Of a DNA stretch of 27,435 bases, positions 22,411 to 27,435 are shown piece after piece (the first letter of the stretch is position 1; each line of letters opens with the position of its first letter). The position numbers and the translations under genes were made by a program. The stretch is from IMG/VR virus record IMGVR_UViG_3300037852_000085, positions 1-27,435 of that record. One strand, 5' to 3'. This DNA is from a virus. A model generated the notes under the pieces. That model searched no databases, was not told the DNA's origin, and saw only the letters and a list, made by a program, of their open reading frames with translations.

Positions 22411-22904
22411 GCGTCCGCACCTTCGCCGATGGCGGTCTCGCGCGACGGCGCCGGTCCGCGCAGATCGAACGGCGTGCGCAGCCACGCGGCGAGCTGCTTG
22501 AGCAGCACATGAACTCGCTGGCGCTCTTCCTCGGTCACCGGCGGTTCCGGCGGTGGCTCGAGCCGCGGTTTCCAGGCCGCGACGGACTGATGGAACGAGA
22601 GCCGCCGGTCACACCATTCGACGATCGCCGCCACGGTCGGGGAAAATTCGCGTTGGCTGGCGAGCCCGGACGGATCGCAGCATTCTTCGACCAAGCCCAG
22701 CGGATAATGCGCCAGCGTGGCCGTAATGGCAGCGGCGTATACCTCGGGATTCGGCGGTTTCGAGTGCGGCCACTGGCCGATGAGCCGCTTGGCCGCCTTA
22801 GCCGCTTCGTGGGGTGACGTCGCGCATTGGAGGATCGCTCGGCTCCGCGCCGCCCGTTCCGGCAATGATGCGGTCGAAGGCGTCCATGGTGTCATTTCGC
22901 CCAT
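22407..22904 (-). CDS. Putative replication-associated protein (helicase-loader-like), 165 aa
   Basis: A 165-aa protein. The pattern EVYAAAITATLAHYPLGLVE, then CCDPSGLASQREFSPTVAAI followed by VEWCDRR resembles a family of alphaproteobacterial phage proteins with a YP-x-V...GL...FxPT-x-AE-x-x-x-C signature, in the place of helicase loaders. This is by pattern memory. The rest is Pro-rich linker plus a helical end. The N-terminal 107 bases overlap the preceding gene, a large overlap; a TTG at 22865 would shorten it. Function is tentative. Confidence 0.7.
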   Translation of the reverse strand: MGEMTPWTPSTASLPERAARSRAILQCATSPHEAAKAAKRLIGQWPHSKPPNPEVYAAAITATLAHYPLGLVEECCDPSGLASQREFSPTVAAIVEWCDRRLSFHQSVAAWKPRLEPPPEPPVTEEERQRVHVLLKQLAAWLRTPFDLRGPAPSRETAIGEGADA

Positions 22905-23325
22905 TTATGGTGCTCCTTTCCTGCAGGCAGGCGCGGATGTAGCCGATCGGGTCGGCCGGGCGCTTGTGCTCGGCTTCCTCGACTGCGGTCTCGATGGCGG
23001 CGGCGTTGTCGCGGGTGACTTTCGCCCACTGGCCGAGCATCGTTCGCGCCTTCGCGTCCGGCAGGCCCAGGGCGACCAGATGAGGGACTAGGTTGAACAA
23101 TCGAGCGCGGGCGACGTCGGGTGGTTTTGGTGGCGACGTCGCCTCTTGTCGCTCCGGTGTCGCCTCTTTGTCGCCATTTGTCGCCCTCTTGTCGCTCATC
23201 CGCTTGGCGTCGCGCGCCCGCTTTTTCGACTTCTTGACGTCGGCCATCCGCAGGAATTCGATGATGACTTGAGCGGTCGCGCCCGCCGCCGCCAACCGAT
23301 CGAGCTTGCCAAAGTCGATTTTCAT
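22798..23325 (-). CDS. Putative phage replication protein, 175 aa
   Basis: I use ATG 23325 (MKIDFGKLDRLAAAGATAQV), which overlaps the upstream stop by four bases; the longer frame adds Ala/Arg-rich shadow sequence. The N-terminus, FGKLDRLAAAGATAQVIIEF, followed by a Lys/Arg-rich stretch (KKSKKRARDAKRMSDKRA), resembles N-termini of alphaproteobacterial phage replication/helix-turn-helix proteins. The C-terminal half is helical (AKARTMLGQWAKVTRDNAAA, then DPIGYIRACLQER), a DnaD/O-like style. Probably acts with the next gene as an initiator/loader pair. Family assignment is tentative. Confidence 0.72.
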   Translation of the reverse strand: MKIDFGKLDRLAAAGATAQVIIEFLRMADVKKSKKRARDAKRMSDKRATNGDKEATPERQEATSPPKPPDVARARLFNLVPHLVALGLPDAKARTMLGQWAKVTRDNAAAIETAVEEAEHKRPADPIGYIRACLQERSTINGRNDTMDAFDRIIAGTGGAEPSDPPMRDVTPRSG

Positions 23326-23600
23326 GATTCGCCGCGCAATCTGCGATCGGTCGAATTGTGCGATGGCGGCAGCGGCGGCCAGCCGCGGAAATCCGCGCGA
23401 TCGACGAATTGCCCGCAAACATTAAATGTTCGCACCAGGGTCCCTTTCGATCGCAGGCAGGCCAGAGCCCAGCCGGGCCGCACTTTGGCTTGCCACATCC
23501 ATGCAAAATCAGTTTCGCGCAGTTCCGGATTTGCCGTGCTCCAGGCGCATTGCCAGCAGCACCGAGCTTCATCAGTCGAGACCGGGAATTGTTCGCTCAT
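23322..23600 (-). CDS. Cys-rich small protein, 92 aa
   Basis: ATG 23600 (MSEQFPVSTDEARCCWQCAW) is preferred over a long upstream extension that is Arg/Ser-rich. CCWQC at residues 14-18 plus Cys near 48 and 62 suggest metal binding. It is rich in Trp. It shares the CxxC-plus-Trp style with the 86-aa protein, though I see no clear alignment. It is coupled to the replication gene downstream. A GATTC site lies in its leader, about 10 bases before the ATG. Confidence 0.7.
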   Translation of the reverse strand: MSEQFPVSTDEARCCWQCAWSTANPELRETDFAWMWQAKVRPGWALACLRSKGTLVRTFNVCGQFVDRADFRGWPPLPPSHNSTDRRLRGES

Positions 23601-23829
23601 GATCGTCTTCGATTCTTTCTCGTAATCTGACGATGGACGAAGGCTCGGTTGCGACGCGGAAAGACGAGACCTAGGCCGCCCCGAGAATGAGCGTCCTTTG
23701 AACCGTCTTCCGCGGACCTTCCTGACGAAGGACGTTAGGACGGCGCTTAGCGGAGGTGCCTGCTTCGACCGATCCAAACGCCGCAGCGAGGGATCGGCGT
23801 CGGCCTGCACAGGCAACCGGGGTACTTTT
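23601..23829 (-). other. 229-bp interval without a recognised gene
   Basis: An open minus-strand frame runs through this interval into the 92-aa gene, but its product is Arg/Ser/Pro-rich without features and I do not accept it. A CCTTC-CTGAC-GAAGG inverted repeat lies about 23718-23732. A long leader or an internal promoter is possible. I see no clear -35/-10 pair. Confidence 0.4.
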
Positions 23830-24093
23830 TCAGGCAGACCGCCTGGTGATCGTGGCCACACCCCTTTCGACGAGAGCCACGAGCGCTTTGATCACATCCC
23901 ATCCTTCGCGCTCAGATTTCGTGACAGTCGGCGGATCGGTCTCCGCTTGACCGACTATCGACGCTTCACGCAACAGACGCTTTTTCCATCCCTTGGGCGG
24001 CGGCCACGGCACGCCCCACTGAGCCAACTGCTCCCGAGTCCACCCTCCAGCAGGGGTTTTTGCCGCCTCAATCTCCTGCAAAGTCGGCCTCAT
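23830..24093 (-). CDS. Hypothetical 87-aa early protein with GGWTREQLAQWGVPWPPPKGW motif (split: GGWTREQLAQWG / VPWPPPKGW)
   Basis: ATG 24093 overlaps the GcrA-gene stop by four bases (ATGA). The N-terminal half holds AKTPAGGWTREQLAQWGV followed by PWPPPKGWKKRLL, a motif common in small proteins of proteobacterial phages (recalled, not searched). The C-terminal half is helical. It may be a nucleic-acid-binding or replication accessory factor, but no function is established. Confidence 0.8.
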   Translation of the reverse strand: MRPTLQEIEAAKTPAGGWTREQLAQWGVPWPPPKGWKKRLLREASIVGQAETDPPTVTKSEREGWDVIKALVALVERGVATITRRSA

Positions 24094-24602
24094 TCCGCGG
24101 CTTCCGCGCGCACCGCCGGCCATCGCCCCGGCGAATAGACGACCCGCGCGTGTCGCTCACACCACGAGCAGCCCGGCTCGAGCACAGCCGCCCCACAGAA
24201 CAGCCCCGATCGTTCCTCGGCCGGCCACAGCGGATACCGGCACTGGTCCGGCCCGGCCTCGAGCAGGCTGACCGCGCAATCGGACCGGTCGGGCGGCAGC
24301 TCGGTGACGGCCCCGCAATCGGCCAGCGCGGGCCGCCGGTTGGCCTGGGCGCGCAGGGCAGCGAACTGCCCGACGAAGCCGCCGGCCGCACCGCCGCGCT
24401 TGCGGCTGCGGGGCGCGTGGGATTTGGCGGGGTTGGGCCTGTGCGGCAGCTTGAGCCGGCTGACCTTGCCGATTATGGCGTTGCGGGACAGGCCGCCCAG
24501 GGCCGCGCCGATGGTGGAGCACGACAGTTTCGGTATCTGCGCCCACAGCTCGCGCAGCCGCTCGGTGCGCTCGTCCGACCAGGCGTGGTCTGTCCGGCTC
24601 AT
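24090..24602 (-). CDS. gcrA-like: GcrA-family transcription regulator, 170 aa
   Basis: Residues 8-53 match the GcrA DNA-binding domain: WSDERTERLRELWAQ, then LGGLSRNAIIGKVSRLKLPH. A basic linker (RSRKRGG) follows. The C-terminal part has the GcrA-type element CRYPLW (C121), FCGA (C136) and CSWCERH (C145, C148, H151), ending VVYSP, which in host GcrA contacts sigma-70. Host GcrA activates promoters with methylated GANTC sites, so a phage copy may redirect sigma-70 to phage promoters or alter host cell-cycle timing. Linked by four-base overlaps to the RusA-like gene and the 87-aa gene. Ribosome site GGAGG precedes it. Family call is strong, role inferred. Confidence 0.9.
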   Translation of the reverse strand: MSRTDHAWSDERTERLRELWAQIPKLSCSTIGAALGGLSRNAIIGKVSRLKLPHRPNPAKSHAPRSRKRGGAAGGFVGQFAALRAQANRRPALADCGAVTELPPDRSDCAVSLLEAGPDQCRYPLWPAEERSGLFCGAAVLEPGCSWCERHARVVYSPGRWPAVRAEAAE

Positions 24603-25087
24603 GCGGCCTCCGTTTCACATGAAACAATTTCGGTCAGTGTCACCCGGCAGCCGTGCGGGGCCTCGCCCCAATAGGCGTGCACGTCATCGCAATCGCTGTC
24701 GTTTCGGATGAGCTCGCGCGACTGGCACCAGTCCAGCGTGGCCTTGATCCGGTTGTCGAGGTCGCCGCCGCGGCGCCGCTCGTTCGCGTCCAGCACCAGT
24801 TCGAACGTGAACGGTCCGCTGATCTTGCGCGCCCGCCGCCAGGAACCGGTGTAGAGCACGAATTTGTCGGCCGCGTCCTTCCAGGCCCGGTAATCCTTGG
24901 AAAGCGTCACCCCGTTCGCGCCGCCGTGGCCCCATATCCGGTTGGTGGACGGCGGAAATGGCAAATCCACCACCGTCACGATCGGGCCAGCGGGTTTGCC
25001 AAGCCTTTCCAGACTATTGATCGGCTCCGGCAGCCCGAACGGGCGGTCCCTGAAATCTCCCGGCGTGAACGGCGCGGTGCGCGGCAT
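24599..25087 (-). CDS. rusA-like: RusA-family Holliday junction resolvase, 162 aa
   Basis: The core matches RusA: LPFPPSTNRIW (residues 42-52), an YRAWK segment (67-71), the catalytic acidic motif GGDLDNRIKATLDW (108-121; D109 and D111), then NDSDCDD (129-135) and a C-terminal strand. RusA resolves branched DNA before packaging. I use ATG 25087; a TTG at 25126 would add 13 residues but lacks a ribosome site. The stop overlaps the GcrA start by four bases. The last codons contain a parS-like palindrome (24611-24626). Rad52-type annealing protein at the right edge would be its recombination partner. Confidence 0.88.
   Translation of the reverse strand: MPRTAPFTPGDFRDRPFGLPEPINSLERLGKPAGPIVTVVDLPFPPSTNRIWGHGGANGVTLSKDYRAWKDAADKFVLYTGSWRRARKISGPFTFELVLDANERRRGGDLDNRIKATLDWCQSRELIRNDSDCDDVHAYWGEAPHGCRVTLTEIVSCETEAA
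24611..24626. other. parS-like 16-mer inside the RusA-like gene end
   Basis: The sequence CGTTTCACATGAAACA (and its complement) matches the classic ParB-binding parS consensus TGTTTCACGTGAAACA at 14 of 16 positions, with one outer and one central mismatch. It lies just upstream of the GcrA-like gene ribosome site. The match may be coincidence within coding sequence; ParB binding is unproven. Confidence 0.35.
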
Positions 25088-25135
25088 GGATGGCCCCAAA
25101 TCGAAGGAATACGCACGCAACGACAAACGACGCGA

Positions 25136-25339
25136 CTATTCGGCGGGCGGCAGATTGAGCTTGGCGAGGGTGATCGGACGCTTGCTCTTGCGGGCCTGGA
25201 AGTTCCGACCCTCAACTGCGCGCCGGTTAGCCATTTTTGCGTATTGGCGGCGCACTCGGGCTTGATGAGGGTGGCAAGGCTTTCCGGCCGGTGACTTTGT
25301 GGTGTCGTAGATATCGTCGAGATCGCTCAGGTTGCTCAT
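25136..25339 (-). CDS. Basic 67-aa early protein
   Basis: A 67-aa protein with an acidic N-terminus (MSNLSDLDDIYDTTKS) and a strongly basic middle (HPHQARVRRQYAKMANRRAV, then FQARKSKRP). It could bind nucleic acid. It follows the HTH gene by 9 bases. No family recognised. Confidence 0.75.
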   Translation of the reverse strand: MSNLSDLDDIYDTTKSPAGKPCHPHQARVRRQYAKMANRRAVEGRNFQARKSKRPITLAKLNLPPAE

Positions 25340-25348
25340 AGTCAGCCC

Positions 25349-25615
25349 CTACTGCCTCGCCAGCCGGCGCATGATCTCGCCCATGACGATCGCCAGGACG
25401 GAGAATGGCGGCTGATGCGAGCCATTGAGCCAAGTTTTGATGGTGGTGCGGCCCGCGCCTGTGACGGCACCAAGGGCCTCGATGGTTTTGACCGGGAAGG
25501 CGAAGCGGGCGAGGTCGCCGAACGCAATGGGTGGTATGGGTATATTTTTGGGGCCAGATGTGGGCCTACGGCGATTTGACCTCCCCCTCGGGGAGGGATG
25601 TAAATTCCCATGCAT
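25349..25615 (-). CDS. Small HTH-like protein, 88 aa
   Basis: The C-terminal 55 residues have an HTH-like pattern: FPVKTIEALGAVTGAGRTTI followed by KTWLNGSHQPP and an amphipathic helix (SVLAIVMGEIMRRLA). The N-terminal 30 residues are basic and low-complexity, so the real start may be later than ATG 25615; no other ATG/GTG/TTG in frame is obvious. A strong SD-like GGGGAGG in a hairpin (25580-25596) lies within the N-terminal coding part. Probably an early regulator or DNA-binding protein. Confidence 0.6.
   Translation of the reverse strand: MHGNLHPSPRGRSNRRRPTSGPKNIPIPPIAFGDLARFAFPVKTIEALGAVTGAGRTTIKTWLNGSHQPPFSVLAIVMGEIMRRLARQ
25580..25596 (-). promoter_or_regulatory. SD-containing perfect hairpin near the 5' end of the HTH-like gene
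   Basis: CCTCCCC-CTC-GGGGAGG is a perfect 7-bp stem with a 3-nt loop. On the minus-strand mRNA the GGGGAGG arm is a strong anti-16S match. It could mask a ribosome site for a start further downstream, or be a protein-coding coincidence. No standard start lies at proper spacing, so the role is unclear. Confidence 0.3.
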
Positions 25616-25673
25616 GACACGCCCCCTCTACGCAACACGCCCCGCTGATCGGTCACGAACGCGACCGTCAATA

Positions 25674-25751
25674 GGGTATTCACCTGATCTAAATAGCGGG
25701 GATAACTCTGACTTCGCCCTAGAATACACGCACTACGGGTATTCCCTGATC
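25674..25751. repeat. Direct repeats GGGTATTC-(A)-CCTGATC in a gene-poor interval
   Basis: GGGTATTCACCTGATC at 25674-25689 and GGGTATTCCCTGATC at 25737-25751 differ by one inserted base and are 63 bp apart. They lie in the 190-bp interval 25616-25805 between the Cro-like and HTH-like genes, where I see no convincing gene. They could be binding sites for one of the three small HTH proteins. An open frame crosses here (ATG 25809, overlapping the Cro-like stop) but is low-complexity over its second half and is not accepted. Confidence 0.4.
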
Positions 25752-25805
25752 CGGTCTGGGAGACAGCGGCCGGGAGGGTATGATGGGCGTTGTCATCCAG
25801 ATTCG

Positions 25806-26015
25806 TCATGCGCGGGCAGCCTCGCGGTTGGGGCTGAAAACGGCGGGATTGACTTCGGAGCCGGCGAGCGCCTGCGAGAAGGCGAGGAACTTCGCCGGTG
25901 GGATGAACCCGCGCTTCTTCCAATTACTGACGGCTGACATGCCCACGCCCGCCAAAGAAGCGGCAGCGGCAGGGCCTCCAACGGCCGTGATCACGGCATC
26001 GACGGTATCGAGCAT
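25806..26015 (-). CDS. Cro/YdaS-like repressor, 69 aa
   Basis: A 69-aa protein with the N-terminal HTH: AVITAVGGPAAAASLAGVGM then SAVSNWKKRGFIPP, the GGp-a-A-xLaGV-x-x-AVSNWK-RG-IP pattern of Cro/YdaS-type phage regulators. The C-terminus is short and helical. It is the first gene of the leftward string, opposite the CI-like gene. The promoter at 26022-26050 places the transcription start at its ATG, so translation is predicted to be leaderless. It likely binds the TTCACG-N3-CGTGAA operator(s) and helps set the lytic state. Confidence 0.8.
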   Translation of the reverse strand: MLDTVDAVITAVGGPAAAASLAGVGMSAVSNWKKRGFIPPAKFLAFSQALAGSEVNPAVFSPNREAARA

Positions 26016-26021
26016 TCCGGG

Positions 26022-26050
26022 AGAATATTCACGGCGCGTGAACTTGTCAA
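26022..26050 (-). promoter_or_regulatory. Leftward early promoter with operator O1 in its spacer
   Basis: Minus strand: TTGACA (-35) at 26050-26045, a 17-base spacer, TATTCT (-10) at 26027-26022. The spacer contains the perfect 15-bp palindrome TTCACG-GCG-CGTGAA at 26028-26042. A repressor bound there would block RNA polymerase. The start site falls at the ATG of the Cro-like gene (26015), and no ribosome site is visible. Confidence 0.85.
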
Positions 26051-26103
26051 CCCATCACGGATTGGCAGTGGATTGTTCCCCATTTTCGCGGTTCAAAACG
26101 GCC

Positions 26104-26367
26104 ATGGCCGAGACCGCGAAAACCATTGGAAATAGGCTATTAGTGACGCGTGAGGCGCTCGGCCTCAAGGCCGCGGAAGTGTGCCGGCGGATCGGGTGCA
26201 AGGCGAATCGCTGGTCCCAATATGAAAGCGGTGAGCGCAAGATCACCCTGCCGGTGGCCAATCGGCTCTGCGACGAATACGGGCTGACCCTCGATTGGAT
26301 ATACCGGGCCGACCCCGCCAGGCTACCGCACGAATTGCGCCTCAGAATGCCGAGAACTGCCGCTTAA
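26104..26367 (+). CDS. CI-like XRE-family repressor, 87 aa
   Basis: An 87-aa protein with a clear HTH-XRE domain: NRLLVTREALGLKAAEVCRR, then IGCKANRWSQYESGERKITL, the GLK-x-x-EV-x-R-IG-x-K-x-NRWSQYESGER core, followed by a helix (ANRLCDEYGLTLDWIYR). No C-terminal peptidase domain, so it is not a LexA/CI-type self-cleaving repressor and induction must work differently. Start: ATG 26104 (MAETAKTIG); an in-frame GTG at 26068 is possible, and neither has a good ribosome site. It sits between O1 and O2-O4, the expected place of the lysogeny repressor. Rightward, opposite to the Cro-like gene. Confidence 0.83.
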   Translation: MAETAKTIGNRLLVTREALGLKAAEVCRRIGCKANRWSQYESGERKITLPVANRLCDEYGLTLDWIYRADPARLPHELRLRMPRTAA

Positions 26368-26397
26368 GGGGGACGGCCGGCCTGCAGGAGGGCGCCA

Positions 26398-26562
26398 ATG
26401 ACGATCCGATATGACGAGGACGCCACGGCGACGATGATCGAGGCCGGCGCGCGGGTCATCAAGGAGTCGCCCGGGTTGGACCCCGGCTCATTAGCCGAGA
26501 AGGTTTGGGTCGCCATGGCGCTCGCGAAGCGGACGCCAGGCCCCTCGTTGGCGAGAAAATGA
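26398..26562 (+). CDS. Hypothetical 54-aa protein downstream of the repressor
   Basis: ATG 26398 has a good ribosome site (AGGAG, 7 bases upstream). The 54-aa product, MTIRYDEDATATMIEAGARV then IKESPGLDPGSLAEKVWVAM, is helical and mixed in charge. It follows the repressor by 30 bases and is probably co-transcribed with it in the lysogenic state, so it could be a lysogenic-conversion or repressor-accessory factor. No family recognised. Confidence 0.75.
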   Translation: MTIRYDEDATATMIEAGARVIKESPGLDPGSLAEKVWVAMALAKRTPGPSLARK

Positions 26563-26571
26563 CCGCTAGAT

Positions 26572-26586
26572 TTCACGCCGCGTGAA
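26572..26586. promoter_or_regulatory. Operator O2
   Basis: Perfect palindrome TTCACG-CCG-CGTGAA, identical half-sites to O1. Lies just downstream of the 54-aa gene and upstream of the rightward promoter. Confidence 0.8.
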
Positions 26587-26593
26587 GCAGCTA

Positions 26594-26608
26594 TTCACAG
26601 GCCGTGAA
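26594..26608. promoter_or_regulatory. Operator O3 (one mismatch)
   Basis: TTCACA-GGC-CGTGAA: the left half-site differs by one base from the other operators, so it is likely weaker. Centre is 22 bp from O2 and 32 bp from O4. Confidence 0.7.
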
Positions 26609-26617
26609 TTTTAGCGC

Positions 26618-26647
26618 TTGACTTATTCACGGCGCGTGAACTATGGT
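26618..26647 (+). promoter_or_regulatory. Rightward early promoter with operator O4 in its spacer
   Basis: TTGACT (-35) at 26618-26623 is followed by TATGGT (26642-26647, 18-base spacer) or CTATGG (26641-26646, 17-base spacer). The spacer contains perfect palindrome TTCACG-GCG-CGTGAA at 26626-26640, identical to O1. It drives the rightward early operon starting at 26675. Same design as the leftward promoter. Confidence 0.8.
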
Positions 26648-26674
26648 GCCTCCCGACGCAAATCGGAGGGCACC

Positions 26675-27067
26675 ATGGCCGACACCATCCCCGTGACGGA
26701 TCAGAGCGATCTCTTAGGGTCCACCACATCGAGCCACGCCGGCCGCTCGGTGCGATCCTATGTGCCGAACAGGGAGTTCGACTCTCCCGACGGGGGCCAG
26801 CCCGCGACCGCCCAATCCATCAGCCCGCTCGACGGCGCCACCACGCGCAACGGCAGCGGCATGATGGACCATTTCGACGATCTGGCCATCACGATCATCG
26901 CCGACGCGCACGGCTACACCTATGCCGAGGCCCGCGCCCGCATCGCCGATCGGCTGCGCACGCTCGACCAGACCTCGCGCGCCTTGGCGGGTCAGCCGCC
27001 GCGCGACCAATTGCAGGATGATCTGGTCTGGGACCTGAATAACGCAGAGGGACAGTGGGCGCCATGA
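26675..27067 (+). CDS. Hypothetical first gene of the rightward early operon, 130 aa
   Basis: ATG 26675 with GGAGG at 26665-26669. The 130-aa product has a Ser/Thr/Gly-rich, probably disordered first 60 residues (MADTIPVTDQSDLLGSTTSS) and an acidic helical C-terminal part (MDHFDDLAITIIADAHGYTY, then AEARARIADRLRTLDQ). No family recognised. Its stop overlaps the next start (ATGA). Expected to be expressed early after derepression. Confidence 0.78.
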   Translation: MADTIPVTDQSDLLGSTTSSHAGRSVRSYVPNREFDSPDGGQPATAQSISPLDGATTRNGSGMMDHFDDLAITIIADAHGYTYAEARARIADRLRTLDQTSRALAGQPPRDQLQDDLVWDLNNAEGQWAP

Positions 27068-27291
27068 ACGTACATAGCCTCCCCGACGCACTGCGCCTGA
27101 GCGTCATCGAATGCAAGATCGCCCGTATCCGCTCGGATGCCGCCGAGATCGGAAGCTCGGTCGGGCTGATCTCCGAGCTGCGCAAGCTCAGCCCGGTCAG
27201 CACACCGGTCCTTGATCTGAAATTGGCCGCGCGGGACTTGCGGCTGGCGGCGTTGAAGCTTGATCAGATAGCGAAGGCCGCAGGCCGATGA
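27064..27291 (+). CDS. Hypothetical helical 75-aa early protein
   Basis: ATG 27064 overlaps the previous TGA by four bases and its own TGA overlaps the Rad52-like ATG by four bases. The 75-aa product is almost entirely helical and charged (LRLSVIECKIARIRSDAAEI, then LKLAARDLRLAALKLDQIAK), suitable for a coiled-coil partner of the annealing protein. No family recognised. Confidence 0.78.
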   Translation: MNVHSLPDALRLSVIECKIARIRSDAAEIGSSVGLISELRKLSPVSTPVLDLKLAARDLRLAALKLDQIAKAAGR

Positions 27292-27435
27292 CCTTCACCG
27301 CAGACCAGAACGCCCTTCTCGCCAAGCCCCTTACGTCCGGCAACGTCAAGAAAAACCCGCGCGGCTATAGCTATGTGGAGGGCTGGCACGTCATCGCGGA
27401 GGCAAATCGCATCTTCGGCTTCGACGGGTGGGCGC
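27288..27435 (+). CDS. Rad52-type single-strand annealing protein (5' part, runs off window)
   Basis: The first 49 residues read MTFTADQNALLAKPLTSGNV, KKNPRGYSYVEGWHVIAEAN and RIFGFDGWA. The YSYVEGWHVI-x-EANRIFGFDGW segment is the Rad52/Rad22 N-terminal core. Such phage annealing proteins (Sak-type) pair single strands during recombination-dependent replication. The RusA-like resolvase in the leftward operon could process the joint molecules. Translationally coupled to the 75-aa gene. Incomplete in this window. Confidence 0.88.
   Translation, partial: MTFTADQNALLAKPLTSGNVKKNPRGYSYVEGWHVIAEANRIFGFDGWA

Noticed and set aside
25342-25809. 155-codon minus-strand frame starting at an ATGA overlap with the Cro-like stop
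   Set aside because: The start context is attractive, but the second half is Ser/Arg/Pro low-complexity and overlaps the HTH-like frame, which looks genuine. A short real gene ending early cannot be excluded.
26044-26104. Rightward promoter for the CI-like repressor
   Set aside because: TTGTCA and TTGGCA elements are present but no acceptable -10 lies at proper spacing, so I do not list one.
1-27435. tRNA genes, CRISPR arrays, insertion sequences, integrase or attachment site
   Set aside because: No cloverleaf-like stretch, spaced repeat array, transposase or recombinase signature was found by eye; attachment sites cannot be recognised without the host junction.

Overview
The window is part of a temperate, short-tailed (podovirus-type) phage or prophage of an alphaproteobacterium. 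High GC, a phage-borne GcrA-family regulator (GcrA is an alphaproteobacterial cell-cycle factor) and the style of the small early proteins point to a Rhizobiales-like host such as Bradyrhizobium or Rhodopseudomonas. The host is inferred, not proven. No integrase, endolysin, tRNA, IS element or CRISPR array is visible.

Layout. Positions 1-26015 are almost entirely one leftward gene string, read here from right to left. It opens with a Cro-like gene (26015-25806) and a small HTH protein (25615-25349). A compact early block follows: 67-aa protein, RusA-like resolvase, GcrA homologue, 87-aa protein, Cys-rich 92-aa protein, putative replication protein, putative helicase-loader-like protein, Cys-rich 86-aa protein, 94-aa and 55-aa proteins. 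Next comes a second HTH gene with its own promoter/operator (21631-21351), small membrane proteins, large terminase (20661-18793), a zinc-ribbon protein, a 63-aa protein and the portal (18112-16361). After the portal there is an unusual 290-bp junction with two palindromes, a 15-codon Arg-rich ORF, a strong leftward terminator and a possible new promoter. The head genes follow (138 aa, 70 aa, scaffold-like, major capsid, repeat-rich 394-aa protein, small proteins), then the adaptor-like 307-aa and nozzle-like 721-aa proteins, three probable ejection proteins (267, 460, 493 aa), small proteins including a two-TM holin candidate, and a large secretion-signal-bearing beta-helix fibre/spike that runs off the left edge.

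Positions 26104-27435 are rightward: a CI-like HTH repressor, a 54-aa protein, a promoter with three operators, two small early genes and the start of a Rad52-type annealing protein that runs off the right edge.

How it works together. A 15-bp palindrome of the form TTCACG-N3-CGTGAA occurs four times. One copy sits inside the spacer of the leftward promoter of the Cro-like gene, and three lie upstream of or inside the rightward promoter. This is a clean lysis/lysogeny switch flanking the repressor gene. Gene order (terminase, portal, scaffold, coat, adaptor, nozzle, ejection proteins, spike) and the absence of a tape measure match a P22-like short-tail plan. Most neighbouring genes overlap by 1-4 bases, implying translational coupling.
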